Source: DATGLE01 sp035294325
GTDB taxonomy: Bacteria; Chloroflexota; Ktedonobacteria; Ktedonobacterales; Ktedonobacteraceae
NCBI GenBank assembly: GCA_035294325.1
Contig: DATGLE010000109.1
Span: 1-28,139, forward strand
DNA: 28,139 nucleotides
Direction: 5' to 3'
Both the position numbers and the translations under genes were made by a program. This document shows, piece by piece, positions 20,862-28,139 of the stretch; position 1 is the first letter of the stretch; the number at the start of each line of letters is the position of its first letter. The notes below the pieces were generated by a model that did not search any database, had not been told where the DNA came from, and saw nothing but the letters and a program-made list of their open reading frames with translations.

Positions 20862-22163
20862 TCATTCGTGGGCGGCATTGCCGGTGCGAGGAACGAGATG
20901 GATGTCGATATCTGTGCTGAGGCGTAAAAGGCGATTGATGATGGAGCCGCGCAGAAGCTCTTCCCAGCGGCTGCGCACAGGTTGACCAAGTACAATCTGC
21001 GTCACCTGGCGCTCGCGCGCAATCTCGACAAGCGTTTTCGCGATATCGCGGCTGCTGGTGCGGATCACCTCGGCCCCCAGGTCTTCGGCCAGCAGCGCAT
21101 GCTCCTCCAGGCGGCGCCGGGCCGCTTCCTGGCGCCGCTTCGCTTCACCGCCATACTTGAGCAGCGCGATAAGGCGGCTGCTCCAATCCAGATAGCCCAC
21201 CGGCTGGATCGAGACGGCGATCAGGTCAGCGTGCAGGCCGTGAGCCAGTCGCCAGGCGTCGCGAATGACCTGGCGCGTATGCGGGCGGTGGTCGAAGCCC
21301 ACCAGGACGCGCTCAGTGGCGGGCCAGGTCCCGGTGATATGGTGCGCGGTCATGTACTGCTGGAGCTGGGTTTCGGTCTTTTCGGCGGTGCGTCGCAGCG
21401 CCAGTTCGCGCAGCGCCGTCAGGTTTCCCTCGCGGAAGAAGTGGTTGAGCGCGGCCTCGATACGCTCCGGAGGATAGATATTGCCATGCTTCATGCGCTG
21501 CCGCAGGGCGTGGGGTGAGATATCGATCAACTCTACCTCGTCGGCCTGGTCAAGAATCCTGTCGGGAAGCGTTTCGCGCACGCGCACGCCCGTAATACTC
21601 GCCACCAGGTCGTTCAGGCTCTCAAGATGCTGGATGTTGAGCGTTGTCACCACGTCAATGCCGGCGTCGAGAATCTCCAGCACGTCCTGGTAGCGTTTCT
21701 GGTTTTTAGAGCCGGGCACGTTGGTATGCGCCAGTTCATCGATCAAGGCTACCTGTGGATGACGCCTGATGATGGCTTCGGTGTCCATCTCTTCAAGGGT
21801 GATGCCGCGATACAACACCTTTTTGCGCGGAATGACTTCGAGATCTCCAAGCTGCGCCTGCGTGCCCGGGCGTCCATGTGTTTCCACGTAGCCCACCACC
21901 ACATCGGTACCGCGACTTTCGCGGCGATGCCCTTCATTTAGCATCGCATAGGTTTTCCCTGCGCCCGCTGCCGCGGCCAGATAGACGCGCAGGCGGCCAC
22001 GCCTGCGCCGGTGACTGTCTGCACGCGCTGAGATTTCAGCGGCCTCGATGGGCGTAGAATCCCCTCTATCGCTATCATGCAGGTGATAGCGTTTGAGCAG
22101 TTCTTCAGGATCGGGGCGTCCCTCTTCGTGCTGCTGTTTGTCGTGTGACTTCTGTCCCATCAT
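20862..22163 (-). CDS. kdpD: Short KdpD: sensor ATPase and USP domains without the histidine kinase
   Basis: 433 aa. The N-terminal KdpD domain (about 55-265, PF02702) carries a P-loop, AAAAGAGKTYAML (63-75), and the Walker B-like ALIDELAHTNVPGS (139-152). It also has the LNIQHLESLNDLV and LPDRILDQADEVELIDISP segments typical of KdpD. A universal stress protein-like domain follows (about 275-430). The protein ends there: the four-helix membrane region, GAF domain and histidine-kinase catalytic core of full-length KdpD are absent, and no continuation exists in the 220 bases downstream. Short KdpDs of this build are known in some cyanobacteria and other phyla. It may modulate a kinase encoded elsewhere or act on the pump directly. 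Its start is 4 bases after the kdpC stop, with no separate ribosome-binding site, pointing to translational coupling. Confidence 0.9.
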   Translation of the reverse strand: MMGQKSHDKQQHEEGRPDPEELLKRYHLHDSDRGDSTPIEAAEISARADSHRRRRGRLRVYLAAAAGAGKTYAMLNEGHRRESRGTDVVVGYVETHGRPGTQAQLGDLEVIPRKKVLYRGITLEEMDTEAIIRRHPQVALIDELAHTNVPGSKNQKRYQDVLEILDAGIDVVTTLNIQHLESLNDLVASITGVRVRETLPDRILDQADEVELIDISPHALRQRMKHGNIYPPERIEAALNHFFREGNLTALRELALRRTAEKTETQLQQYMTAHHITGTWPATERVLVGFDHRPHTRQVIRDAWRLAHGLHADLIAVSIQPVGYLDWSSRLIALLKYGGEAKRRQEAARRRLEEHALLAEDLGAEVIRTSSRDIAKTLVEIARERQVTQIVLGQPVRSRWEELLRGSIINRLLRLSTDIDIHLVPRTGNAAHE

Positions 22164-22167
22164 GTTT

Positions 22168-22764
22168 CTATTTTAGCGCATCCAGCGCCAGGTTCAACTC
22201 CAGCACGTTGACATACGGCTCGCCGAAGATCCATAAGAAGCGCCCATGCACATGTGCCATCACGATTTGCTGTACCACGCTCCGACTCAGGCCGCGCGCC
22301 TGAGCTACTCGTGGCACCTGGTAGAGAGCGCCCGCAATCGTGATGTCCGGGTCTAACCCCGACCCGGACGCCGTTACCAGGTCTACGGGCACAGGCCCGG
22401 GAGGCGCGTTCGGGTTCTCTTTCTTGAGCGCGGCGATGCGCTGCTGTACTGTCTGGATCAATACTCTGCTGGTTGGCCCCAGGTTCGATGCCGAGGAGTT
22501 ATCGGCTGCGTATGGCTCTGGCTTCCCGGTGGCCGGATTGAGCGTCGCCGACGGGCGCCCGTGGAAGTAGCCGGGCGCGGTCCAGTATTGCCCGATCAGG
22601 TCAGAGCCGATGACCTTGCCATTCACTGTAATCAGGCTGCCGTTGGCCTGGAAAGGGAAGAGCAACTGGGCCAGACCGGTTACTACCCCGGGATAGACCA
22701 GCCCCAAAAGTATCGTCAGCAGCAGGGTCATGATAATAGCGGGACGAGTATATTTGAGTATCAC
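22168..22764 (-). CDS. kdpC: Potassium-transporting ATPase subunit KdpC
   Basis: 198 aa, normal for the family, from a GTG start with AGGAGA about 7 bases upstream. One N-terminal membrane segment (about 9-30) is followed by an outer domain with the family landmarks YFHGRPSA, NLGPTSRVLI, VPVDLVTASGSGLDPDI and ARGLSRSVVQQIV near the end. KdpC is the single-span subunit of the KdpFABC high-affinity K+ pump and is needed for complex assembly and K+ affinity. It starts 15 bases after kdpB. Confidence 0.96.
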   Translation of the reverse strand: MILKYTRPAIIMTLLLTILLGLVYPGVVTGLAQLLFPFQANGSLITVNGKVIGSDLIGQYWTAPGYFHGRPSATLNPATGKPEPYAADNSSASNLGPTSRVLIQTVQQRIAALKKENPNAPPGPVPVDLVTASGSGLDPDITIAGALYQVPRVAQARGLSRSVVQQIVMAHVHGRFLWIFGEPYVNVLELNLALDALK

Positions 22765-22779
22765 TGTATTTCTCCTGTT

Positions 22780-24969
22780 TCAGAGCGTCAGATGCAGCAG
22801 CGTCAGGATCAGGTCGATAAGCTTGATGCCAGCGAACGGAATGATAATGCCGCCCAGCCCATAGATCAGCAGGTTGCGGCGCAAGAGCGGCCCGGCGCCG
22901 ATAGGACGATATTTAACACCGCGCAGGGCCAGTGGGATCAGCGCGATGATAATCAATGCATTGAAGATCACCGCCGAGAGCACCGCGCTGTGCGGCGTCG
23001 CCAGGTGCATGATATTGAGCGCTTCGAGCTGCGGATAGGTCACGGAGAAGGCCGCCGGGATGATGGCGAAGTACTTGGCGACATCGTTGGCGATGCTGAA
23101 CGTCGTGAGCGCGCCGCGCGTCATCAAGAGTTGCTTGCCTACCTCGACGACCTCGATCAGCTTGGTGGGATTAGAGTCAAGATCGACCATGTTGGCGGCC
23201 TCTTTCGCTGCCTGTGTGCCGGTGTTCATGGCGACGCCCACATCGGCCTGCGCCAGCGCCGGAGCATCGTTGGTGCCGTCGCCCGTCATCGCTACCAGGT
23301 GTCCGCCCGCCTGTTGTTCGCGGATGAGCTTCATCTTGGTCTCCGGCGTCGCCTGCGCCAGAAAGTCATCGACGCCGGCCTCTTTAGCGATAGCGGAGGC
23401 AGTGAGCGGGTTATCGCCGGTAATCATGATGGTGCGAATGCCCATACGGCGCAGCTCCTCGAAGCGCGCGCGCATCCCGCCCTTGACGATATCCTTAAGT
23501 TCGATCACCCCCAGCACGCGCGCCTGCTCACCCCTCCCATTGGAGCCGGCTGCGGTCTCGGCCACAACCAGCGGCGTGCTGCCCGCTCGTGCGATGCTAT
23601 CGACGATCTCGCGTAACTGCTCGTTCCGGGCCGTCTCTCCACCATGCTCCGCTACATAGGCGGCTACCGCATCGGCAGCGCCTTTGCGGATCGCCTGCCC
23701 CGGCCTTGCTCCATCGTTTCCAGGGGTCGCGCCAATATCCACTCCGCTCATGCGTGTCATTGCCGAGAAGGGGATGAAGGTCGTAGCAGCATCCCCCTCA
23801 GCAGTGAAACCGTAGCGCTCCTGCGCCAGCGCGACAATCGAGCGCCCTTCGGGCGTCTCGTCGGCGAGGCTGGAGAGCATGGCCGCATGGGCCAGATCGC
23901 GCTCATCCACTCCGGCAAGGGGGACAAAGCGTGTCGCCTGCCGGTTGCCAAGCGTGATAGTGCCCGTCTTATCGAGCAAGAGCACATCCACATCGCCCGC
24001 TGCCTCCACGGCGCGCCCGCTCATTGCCAGCACGTTGCGCTGCACCAGCCGGTCCATGCCTGCGATGCCGATGGCCGAGAGCAGGCCGCCGATGGTCGTC
24101 GGGATCAAGCAGACTAACAGCGCGATCAGCGTTGTCACCGACACAGGCTGACCGGAATAGATGGCGAACGGCTCCAGAGTGACAACCACCAGCACGAAGA
24201 TGATGGTCAGGCTCGCGATCAGAATGTTGAGCGCGATCTCGTTTGGAGTACGCTGCCGCCTGGCGCCTTCAACCAGTGCGATCATGCGATCCAGGAAGGT
24301 CTCGCCGGGGTTGGCGCTGATGCGCACGATGATCCAGTCGGAGAGGACGCGCGTTCCCCCCGTCACCGCGCTGCGGTCTCCGCCGCTTTCGCGAATGACG
24401 GGGGCCGATTCGCCGGTGATCGCCGACTCATCGACGGAGGCCACGCCTTCTACCACATCGCCATCGCCGGGGATCACATCGCCGGCCTCGACCAGCACCA
24501 GGTCGCCCTTGCGTAGATCGGGGGCCGCTACCTCCTCGACTTTGCCGAAGCGATCCTGGCTTGCCAGCCGTTTTGCCATTGTGGTCGTGCGCGCGCGGCG
24601 CAGGGTGTCGGCCTGCGCCTTGCCGCGCCCCTCAGCCATCGCTTCAGCGAAATTGGCGAAGACCACGGTGAACCAGAGCCAGACGGCGACGGCCAGCACA
24701 AAAAAAGTCTCGTAGGTCAACTGCGGGCGTGGAAAAGCCGCCGTGGGCGCGGTAAAGAGCAGGCGCACGCATTCTATGGTTGTGATGACGCTGCCGATCT
24801 CCACGACGAACATCACGGGATTCTTAACCTGCACACGCGGATCGAGCTTCTTAAAAGAATCGGGGATGGCACGCCGCATGATTGCGGGATCCCAGATCGA
24901 GATTGCCCCTTTGCGCCGCGTCTTCCACGGTTTGACTTCTAATGCATTGGTTCTCATCTTTGTCTGCAT
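22780..24969 (-). CDS. kdpB: Potassium-transporting ATPase ATP-binding subunit KdpB
   Basis: 729 aa from the ATG at 24969, chosen because GGAAGG lies about 9 bases upstream; it begins one base after the kdpA stop. KdpB is the P-type ATPase that powers K+ uptake by KdpFABC. All catalytic signatures are intact: TGES (185-188, including the serine whose phosphorylation inhibits the E. coli pump), the membrane motif CLIPTTIGGLLSAIG, phosphorylated Asp333 in DKTGTITLGN, MITGDNPLTA and TGDGTNDAPALAQADVGVAM. The N-terminal ~40 residues before KNPVMFVVEIGS are basic and slightly longer than in E. coli KdpB. Confidence 0.97.
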   Translation of the reverse strand: MQTKMRTNALEVKPWKTRRKGAISIWDPAIMRRAIPDSFKKLDPRVQVKNPVMFVVEIGSVITTIECVRLLFTAPTAAFPRPQLTYETFFVLAVAVWLWFTVVFANFAEAMAEGRGKAQADTLRRARTTTMAKRLASQDRFGKVEEVAAPDLRKGDLVLVEAGDVIPGDGDVVEGVASVDESAITGESAPVIRESGGDRSAVTGGTRVLSDWIIVRISANPGETFLDRMIALVEGARRQRTPNEIALNILIASLTIIFVLVVVTLEPFAIYSGQPVSVTTLIALLVCLIPTTIGGLLSAIGIAGMDRLVQRNVLAMSGRAVEAAGDVDVLLLDKTGTITLGNRQATRFVPLAGVDERDLAHAAMLSSLADETPEGRSIVALAQERYGFTAEGDAATTFIPFSAMTRMSGVDIGATPGNDGARPGQAIRKGAADAVAAYVAEHGGETARNEQLREIVDSIARAGSTPLVVAETAAGSNGRGEQARVLGVIELKDIVKGGMRARFEELRRMGIRTIMITGDNPLTASAIAKEAGVDDFLAQATPETKMKLIREQQAGGHLVAMTGDGTNDAPALAQADVGVAMNTGTQAAKEAANMVDLDSNPTKLIEVVEVGKQLLMTRGALTTFSIANDVAKYFAIIPAAFSVTYPQLEALNIMHLATPHSAVLSAVIFNALIIIALIPLALRGVKYRPIGAGPLLRRNLLIYGLGGIIIPFAGIKLIDLILTLLHLTL

Positions 24970-24970
24970 C

Positions 24971-26710
24971 TCAGAACACCTTCCCTGCATGCATAAGCAA
25001 CTGCTCGGCGATTGGCCCCAGCGCATAGGCGGGAAAGTAAGTCAGCGCGCCCACGATCAGGATCACGCCCACCAGCAGGCCCACGAAGAGCGGGCCGGTG
25101 GTCGGGAAGGTACCCGGTCCTGCTGGCACAACGCGCTTTTTGACGAGCGAGCCGCCGAAAGCCATGATGGGGATCAGGAAGGCAAACCTGCCGATCAGCA
25201 TCGCGAAGCCTCCCGTCCAGTTATAAAAGGGTGTGTTACCGGCAAGCCCGGCAAAGGCAGAGCCATTGTTAGCATTCGATGAGGTGTAGAGGTAGAGGAT
25301 CTCCGAAAGGCCATGTGGGCCTGGATTAAGGATCGGCGAGGTCCCGGCAGGGATCACGCTGGCAAGTGCCGAAAAGCCCAGGATCGAAGCTGGAAGGATC
25401 AACAGGGCAAGCGCGGCCATCATAATCTCTTTGCGCTCGATCTTCTTGCCCAGGTACTCCGGTGTGCGCCCGACCATCAGGCCGGCAATGAAGACGGCGA
25501 TGATGGCAAACATCAGCATGCCGTAGAGTCCCGACCCCACCCCTCCGAAGATGATCTCTCCGAGCGCCATGTCGGTGAGCGGGATCATGCCTCCAAGCGG
25601 CGTGTAGCTATCGTGGAAGCTGTTGACCGCTCCACAGGAGGTCATTGTAGTATCAACGGCCCACAGCGTCGAGTCGGTAATGCCAAAACGCACGTCCTTG
25701 CCCTCCATGTTGCCGCCCGGCTGCGTAGCGCTCACCATTTGATTCGCTCCGATGCTGGTCAGGAGTGGATTTCCGCTTTGCTCGGCTGGCAGCACTACGG
25801 CCATTGCGACAACGAAGATGATGGCCGAGGCAGCCCATAGCACCCAGCCCTGTCGCGTGTCGCCCACCATCTTGCCGAACATATAGAACAGGCCCGCTCC
25901 TATAGAGATGATTGCCAGCATCTCGATTAAATTGGTGAACGCGTTGGGGTTCTCGAAAGGATGCGCCGAGTTGGTGTTGAAGAAGCCGCCGCCATTGGTC
26001 CCCAGTTCTTTGATAATCTCCTGGGAGGCAACCGGCCCCTGGGCGATTACCTGCGTCTGCCCGTTCAAGGTATGCACGACAGTATAAGGATTGAAGTTCT
26101 GGATGACTCCCTGCGAGACCAGGACCAGCGCGCCAACGATGCAGATGGGCAGCAGGAGGTAGAGCGTACAGCGGGTAAGGTCCACCCAGAAATTGCCCAG
26201 TTGTTGGGCGCTGCGGCGAGCGAGTCCACGCACCAGCGCTACCGCCAGCGCGATGCCGGTAGCGGCGGAGACGAAGTTATGATACGCCAGTCCTGCCATC
26301 TGGGTCAGGTATGTCATGGTCTGTTCGCCGGCATAGTTCTGCCAGTTGGTGTTGGTCGTGAAACTGGCCGCCGTATTGAAGGCGAGCCGGGCTTCGACAT
26401 TGGGTAAATTCTGCGGATTGAAAAGCGGGCCGTGCCACTGCTGGGTACGCTCCAGCAGGTAGAGCAGGAGCATGCCGGCCATGTTGAAGACGAGCATGGC
26501 GACTACATACTCCCACCACTTCTGTTCTTCTTCGGGATTGATGCCAGAGAGCCGGTAAAACAGGCGCTCAACCGGGCTGAAGACCGGCGTGAGCCAGGTG
26601 CGCCTCCCGGAGAAGATGGCGGCCAGGTACAGGCCCATCGGTTTAGTGATGAGCAGCACAATAGCCAGAAAGATTAGCACCTGCACGACACTGTTGAGTG
26701 TTACAGGCAT
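24971..26710 (-). CDS. kdpA: Potassium-transporting ATPase potassium-binding subunit KdpA
   Basis: 579 aa, about the usual length. GAGGGAAAACCT precedes the ATG. KdpA is the channel-like subunit that selects K+; it has about ten membrane segments and four pore loops with selectivity-filter sequences. All four are recognisable: TTNTNWQNYAGE, LGTNGGGFFNTNSAHPFENP, TSCGAVNSFHDSYTPLGG and SSNANNGSAFAGL. The conserved MVGRTPEYLGKKIE loop is also present. It is the first large gene of the transport operon, 30 bases after kdpF. Confidence 0.97.
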   Translation of the reverse strand: MPVTLNSVVQVLIFLAIVLLITKPMGLYLAAIFSGRRTWLTPVFSPVERLFYRLSGINPEEEQKWWEYVVAMLVFNMAGMLLLYLLERTQQWHGPLFNPQNLPNVEARLAFNTAASFTTNTNWQNYAGEQTMTYLTQMAGLAYHNFVSAATGIALAVALVRGLARRSAQQLGNFWVDLTRCTLYLLLPICIVGALVLVSQGVIQNFNPYTVVHTLNGQTQVIAQGPVASQEIIKELGTNGGGFFNTNSAHPFENPNAFTNLIEMLAIISIGAGLFYMFGKMVGDTRQGWVLWAASAIIFVVAMAVVLPAEQSGNPLLTSIGANQMVSATQPGGNMEGKDVRFGITDSTLWAVDTTMTSCGAVNSFHDSYTPLGGMIPLTDMALGEIIFGGVGSGLYGMLMFAIIAVFIAGLMVGRTPEYLGKKIERKEIMMAALALLILPASILGFSALASVIPAGTSPILNPGPHGLSEILYLYTSSNANNGSAFAGLAGNTPFYNWTGGFAMLIGRFAFLIPIMAFGGSLVKKRVVPAGPGTFPTTGPLFVGLLVGVILIVGALTYFPAYALGPIAEQLLMHAGKVF

Positions 26711-26740
26711 AGGTTTTCCCTCATGTGTTTCAAGATGACA

Positions 26741-26836
26741 TTAAAATTGCTCAGGAAAGAGCAGCGCTGCGAAGAGATAGATCAGCACGCCAAGAGCGAC
26801 GATACCGACCAGGATATATTCGAGCGGGCTGTTCAT
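26741..26836 (-). CDS. kdpF: KdpF small membrane subunit
   Basis: 31 aa, easily missed. It begins MNSPLEYILVGIVALG and ends LLFPEQF: a single membrane helix followed by a short polar tail ending in a Phe, like other KdpF peptides (for example the ...ERF end of E. coli KdpF). The ribosome-binding site (AGGTG) is weak. It sits immediately before kdpA, the standard position. KdpF stabilises the KdpABC complex in the membrane. Confidence 0.9.
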   Translation of the reverse strand: MNSPLEYILVGIVALGVLIYLFAALLFPEQF

Positions 26837-26851
26837 GATGCACCTGCTTTT

Positions 26852-26935
26852 CTACAAACGTTCGCACGCGCCGGTAAAGGCGATGAAGGCCGCGAATGAA
26901 ACAATAGTGACAGCAACGATAAGCACATCAAGCAT
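26852..26935 (-). CDS. 27-aa membrane microprotein upstream of kdpF
   Basis: An ATG at 26935 has an excellent site (GAGGAGGAG, 5 bases upstream) and opens a 27-codon frame. The peptide starts MLDVLIVAVTIVSFAAFIAF and ends TGACERL: one hydrophobic helix and a short tail with Cys-Glu-Arg-Leu. It starts 11 bases after the response-regulator stop and ends 15 bases before kdpF, so it is embedded in the operon. As I recall, peptides with a comparable C-x-R-L end precede kdpF in other phyla, usually unannotated. A role as a pump accessory or regulatory peptide is inference. Confidence 0.72.
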   Translation of the reverse strand: MLDVLIVAVTIVSFAAFIAFTGACERL

Positions 26936-26946
26936 AGAACTCCTCC

Positions 26947-27405
26947 TCACATGGCAGTATTCACGGGGGAACGGCCGGCCTCTTCCTCATATTCCTGCTC
27001 GATGGAGGCGCTGCTGCGACTGGCCGCCTGCGCCGCCAGTCGCAGCAGCGCCTCCATCGGAAACGGTTTGGGCAGATAGGCCAGCGGACGAAACTCCGAC
27101 AGGCGCTGGATGCTCACGCGAACAGCCGAGAGCACAACGACCGGGAGCCTGGGCGCCTCACTCTCGACTTCCCGAGGGCGCAACAAGCCCTGCTGGCAGG
27201 CAGTGCGCAGGAAGTCCCAGCCGGTCCGGTCAGGCAAATTAATATCCAGGATGACCAGATCGCATGTGAAGCCGCGCAGAATATCCAGCGCTTGCTGCAC
27301 GCTGGCGGCGCTGCGTACCTCGTGCCCGCGCACCTCCAGATTGGAGACCAGCAGGCCGCGCAGGACCTCATCGTCTTCCACCAGTAAGATGCGCGCTCCC
27401 GGCAT
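26947..27405 (-). CDS. Receiver-only response regulator
   Basis: 152 aa. AAGGAGG lies 8 bases ahead of the ATG. It is a CheY-like receiver: acidic pair Asp11-Asp12 in LVEDDEVLRG, phospho-acceptor Asp54 in VILDINLPDRTG, Ser93 in VVLSAV, and Lys113 in YLPKPFP. An insertion (about 72-86) lengthens the alpha3-beta4 region. There is no DNA-binding output domain, so it cannot replace KdpE by itself. Residues 116-136, which form the last helix, are encoded by a perfect 25-bp-arm inverted repeat, and a loose acidic tail follows. Its start overlaps the end of the universal stress protein gene by 38 bases. It is in the operon that leads into kdp; its kinase is not encoded in the window. Confidence 0.9.
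   Translation of the reverse strand: MPGARILLVEDDEVLRGLLVSNLEVRGHEVRSAASVQQALDILRGFTCDLVILDINLPDRTGWDFLRTACQQGLLRPREVESEAPRLPVVVLSAVRVSIQRLSEFRPLAYLPKPFPMEALLRLAAQAASRSSASIEQEYEEEAGRSPVNTAM
27000..27059. repeat. Perfect 25-bp inverted repeat inside the response-regulator gene
   Basis: Arms 27000-27024 and 27035-27059 are exact complements around a 10-base loop (CGCCTGCGCC). The repeat lies wholly in coding sequence for residues 116-136. One arm encodes the expected MEALLRLA of a receiver's last helix; the other, read back, encodes SRSSASIE. Confidence 0.95.
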
Positions 27406-28000
27406 AGGTATCGCCTCCTTCCAACTGTGGGACAGGCTCGTTCTCAGAAGTGTTCTCCCCTCTTACGTCAGGAACTCCTTCCAGCATTATCCTGTCCTGT
27501 TCTGCCTTCATGTAGCGCACTGTTTTCCGGCTCCCTCGCAGCCATGCCAGCAGCCGCGCACCCGCGCTGCGCACGGGCTTCTTTGTTGATGGTGGAAGGT
27601 GAATATACAGCAGTCGCGCTGGCGGTTCTGCCAGCAACGGGTTCATCTCATGAGCGTGTAGCAGCGTTGGGTGCCTGTTGTGGCCGAGCAGGATGATTGC
27701 ATCGCAGCGGAGTTCAGAACTGAGGGTGGTCAGCTGCTCCTGTATCACGGAGGTAAAGATTTCATAACGCTCCAGCGGAACCTTTAGTTCGCTTGCCCTG
27801 TAATAGACAGCCTCCTGGAAATCCTTTGATTGTTGCATATGCTCCGGGTGCGCTCCCCGCCCCGGCGCTTCGCCCGGCACGAAAATCAGCGAGACAGCAA
27901 CCAGCGTTGCTGATGTGCCTTCGGCAAGGCGCACCGCCGCATCAATCGCCTGCATATCTACCCCGTATGTGAAGGGTAATAGCCAGCGTGACACCTTCAT
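27368..28000 (-). CDS. Universal stress protein-like protein
   Basis: 210 aa from the ATG at 28000, chosen because AAGGAG lies 6 bases upstream; the frame stays open to the window edge, so a longer form cannot be excluded. The N-terminal ~150 residues resemble a UspA fold: WLLPFTYGVDMQAIDAAVRL, then TSATLVAVSLIFVPGE, and later CDAIILLGHNRHP where USPs place the nucleotide-binding loop. A basic stretch (about 150-175) and an acidic tail with no recognised domain follow. It overlaps the response-regulator gene by 38 bases and is the first visible gene of the kdp operon. A role in K+ or envelope-stress signalling together with the USP domain of the short KdpD is possible but inferred. Confidence 0.7.
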   Translation of the reverse strand: MKVSRWLLPFTYGVDMQAIDAAVRLAEGTSATLVAVSLIFVPGEAPGRGAHPEHMQQSKDFQEAVYYRASELKVPLERYEIFTSVIQEQLTTLSSELRCDAIILLGHNRHPTLLHAHEMNPLLAEPPARLLYIHLPPSTKKPVRSAGARLLAWLRGSRKTVRYMKAEQDRIMLEGVPDVRGENTSENEPVPQLEGGDTYAGSAHLTGGRR

Positions 28001-28139
28001 CGTACTCTCCTTAATGTGCCTGGTCTCCGATACCGCAGCCTGTTCGCGTCTGCGGCGAAGCCGCGCAACCATTCTGTCAGAGCGGATGAAGAACTCTGGC
28101 AGCCAGGCACACCTGGAGTGTAACTCAGATTCGATCAAG

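Noticed and set aside
20862..22163. kdpD pseudogene truncated by a recent mutation
   Set aside because: No remnant of the kinase half is seen downstream, the end falls neatly after the USP domain, and short KdpDs of this build occur elsewhere.

Overview
The window is a GC-rich chromosomal segment that most resembles a soil Chloroflexota of the Ktedonobacteria type. That assignment is inferred from gene content and style: an extracytoplasmic C-terminal module typical of Chloroflexota on a D,D-carboxypeptidase, a sedolisin, a PF12147-type methyltransferase next to a CdsA-like gene, and many palindromic intergenic repeats. No rRNA or marker gene confirms it. There is one tRNA gene (Leu, CAA). 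There is no CRISPR array, transposase or phage gene.

Layout. 1-1458: the 3' end of a CDP-diacylglycerol synthase-like gene, then a PF12147-type methyltransferase, a pair that recalls the E. coli ynb lipid locus. 1565-6435, minus strand: a phosphodiester-glycosidase lipoprotein, a membrane-anchored D,D-carboxypeptidase with an altered third motif (KPG), and a phospholipase D with two HKD motifs. 6852-9340: a secreted glycosidase and a GabD1-type aldehyde dehydrogenase converge on a 22-bp-arm terminator. 9489-9821: a compound minisatellite of 20-bp repeats, a 27-bp inverted repeat and 17-bp repeats. 9831-13752: a WcaJ-type sugar transferase, then a divergent LysR regulator, acyl-CoA dehydrogenase and MaoC hydratase set for acyl-CoA catabolism. 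13749-15962: an NMT1-like substrate-binding protein without its transporter, and a UPF0173 metallo-hydrolase. 16202-18815: an unusual ECF sigma factor fused to a SAM methyltransferase, coupled at the stop/start junction to an APC amino-acid permease. 19069-20638: an S53 sedolisin and tRNA-Leu. 20862-28000, minus strand: a kdp potassium-uptake operon in the order usp, receiver-only response regulator, 27-aa microprotein, kdpF, kdpA, kdpB, kdpC and a kinase-less kdpD.

The two most unusual features are these. First, the sigma-methyltransferase fusion joins a promoter-recognition module to a SAM enzyme in one polypeptide, with a permease as its partner gene. Second, a family of intergenic palindromes has 19-30 bp arms. 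Related copies differ in stem sequence, yet each copy stays perfectly or almost perfectly self-complementary (compensated differences), with a conserved tip, a satellite mini-palindrome and conserved flanks. A similar 25-bp perfect inverted repeat lies inside the coding sequence of the response regulator, so an active palindrome-making or palindrome-correcting process may be rewriting both intergenic and coding DNA here.

The kdp operon is complete for transport (F, A, B, C), but its signalling parts are split. KdpD has only the sensor ATPase and USP domains, the response regulator has no DNA-binding domain, and no histidine-kinase catalytic domain is encoded in the window.
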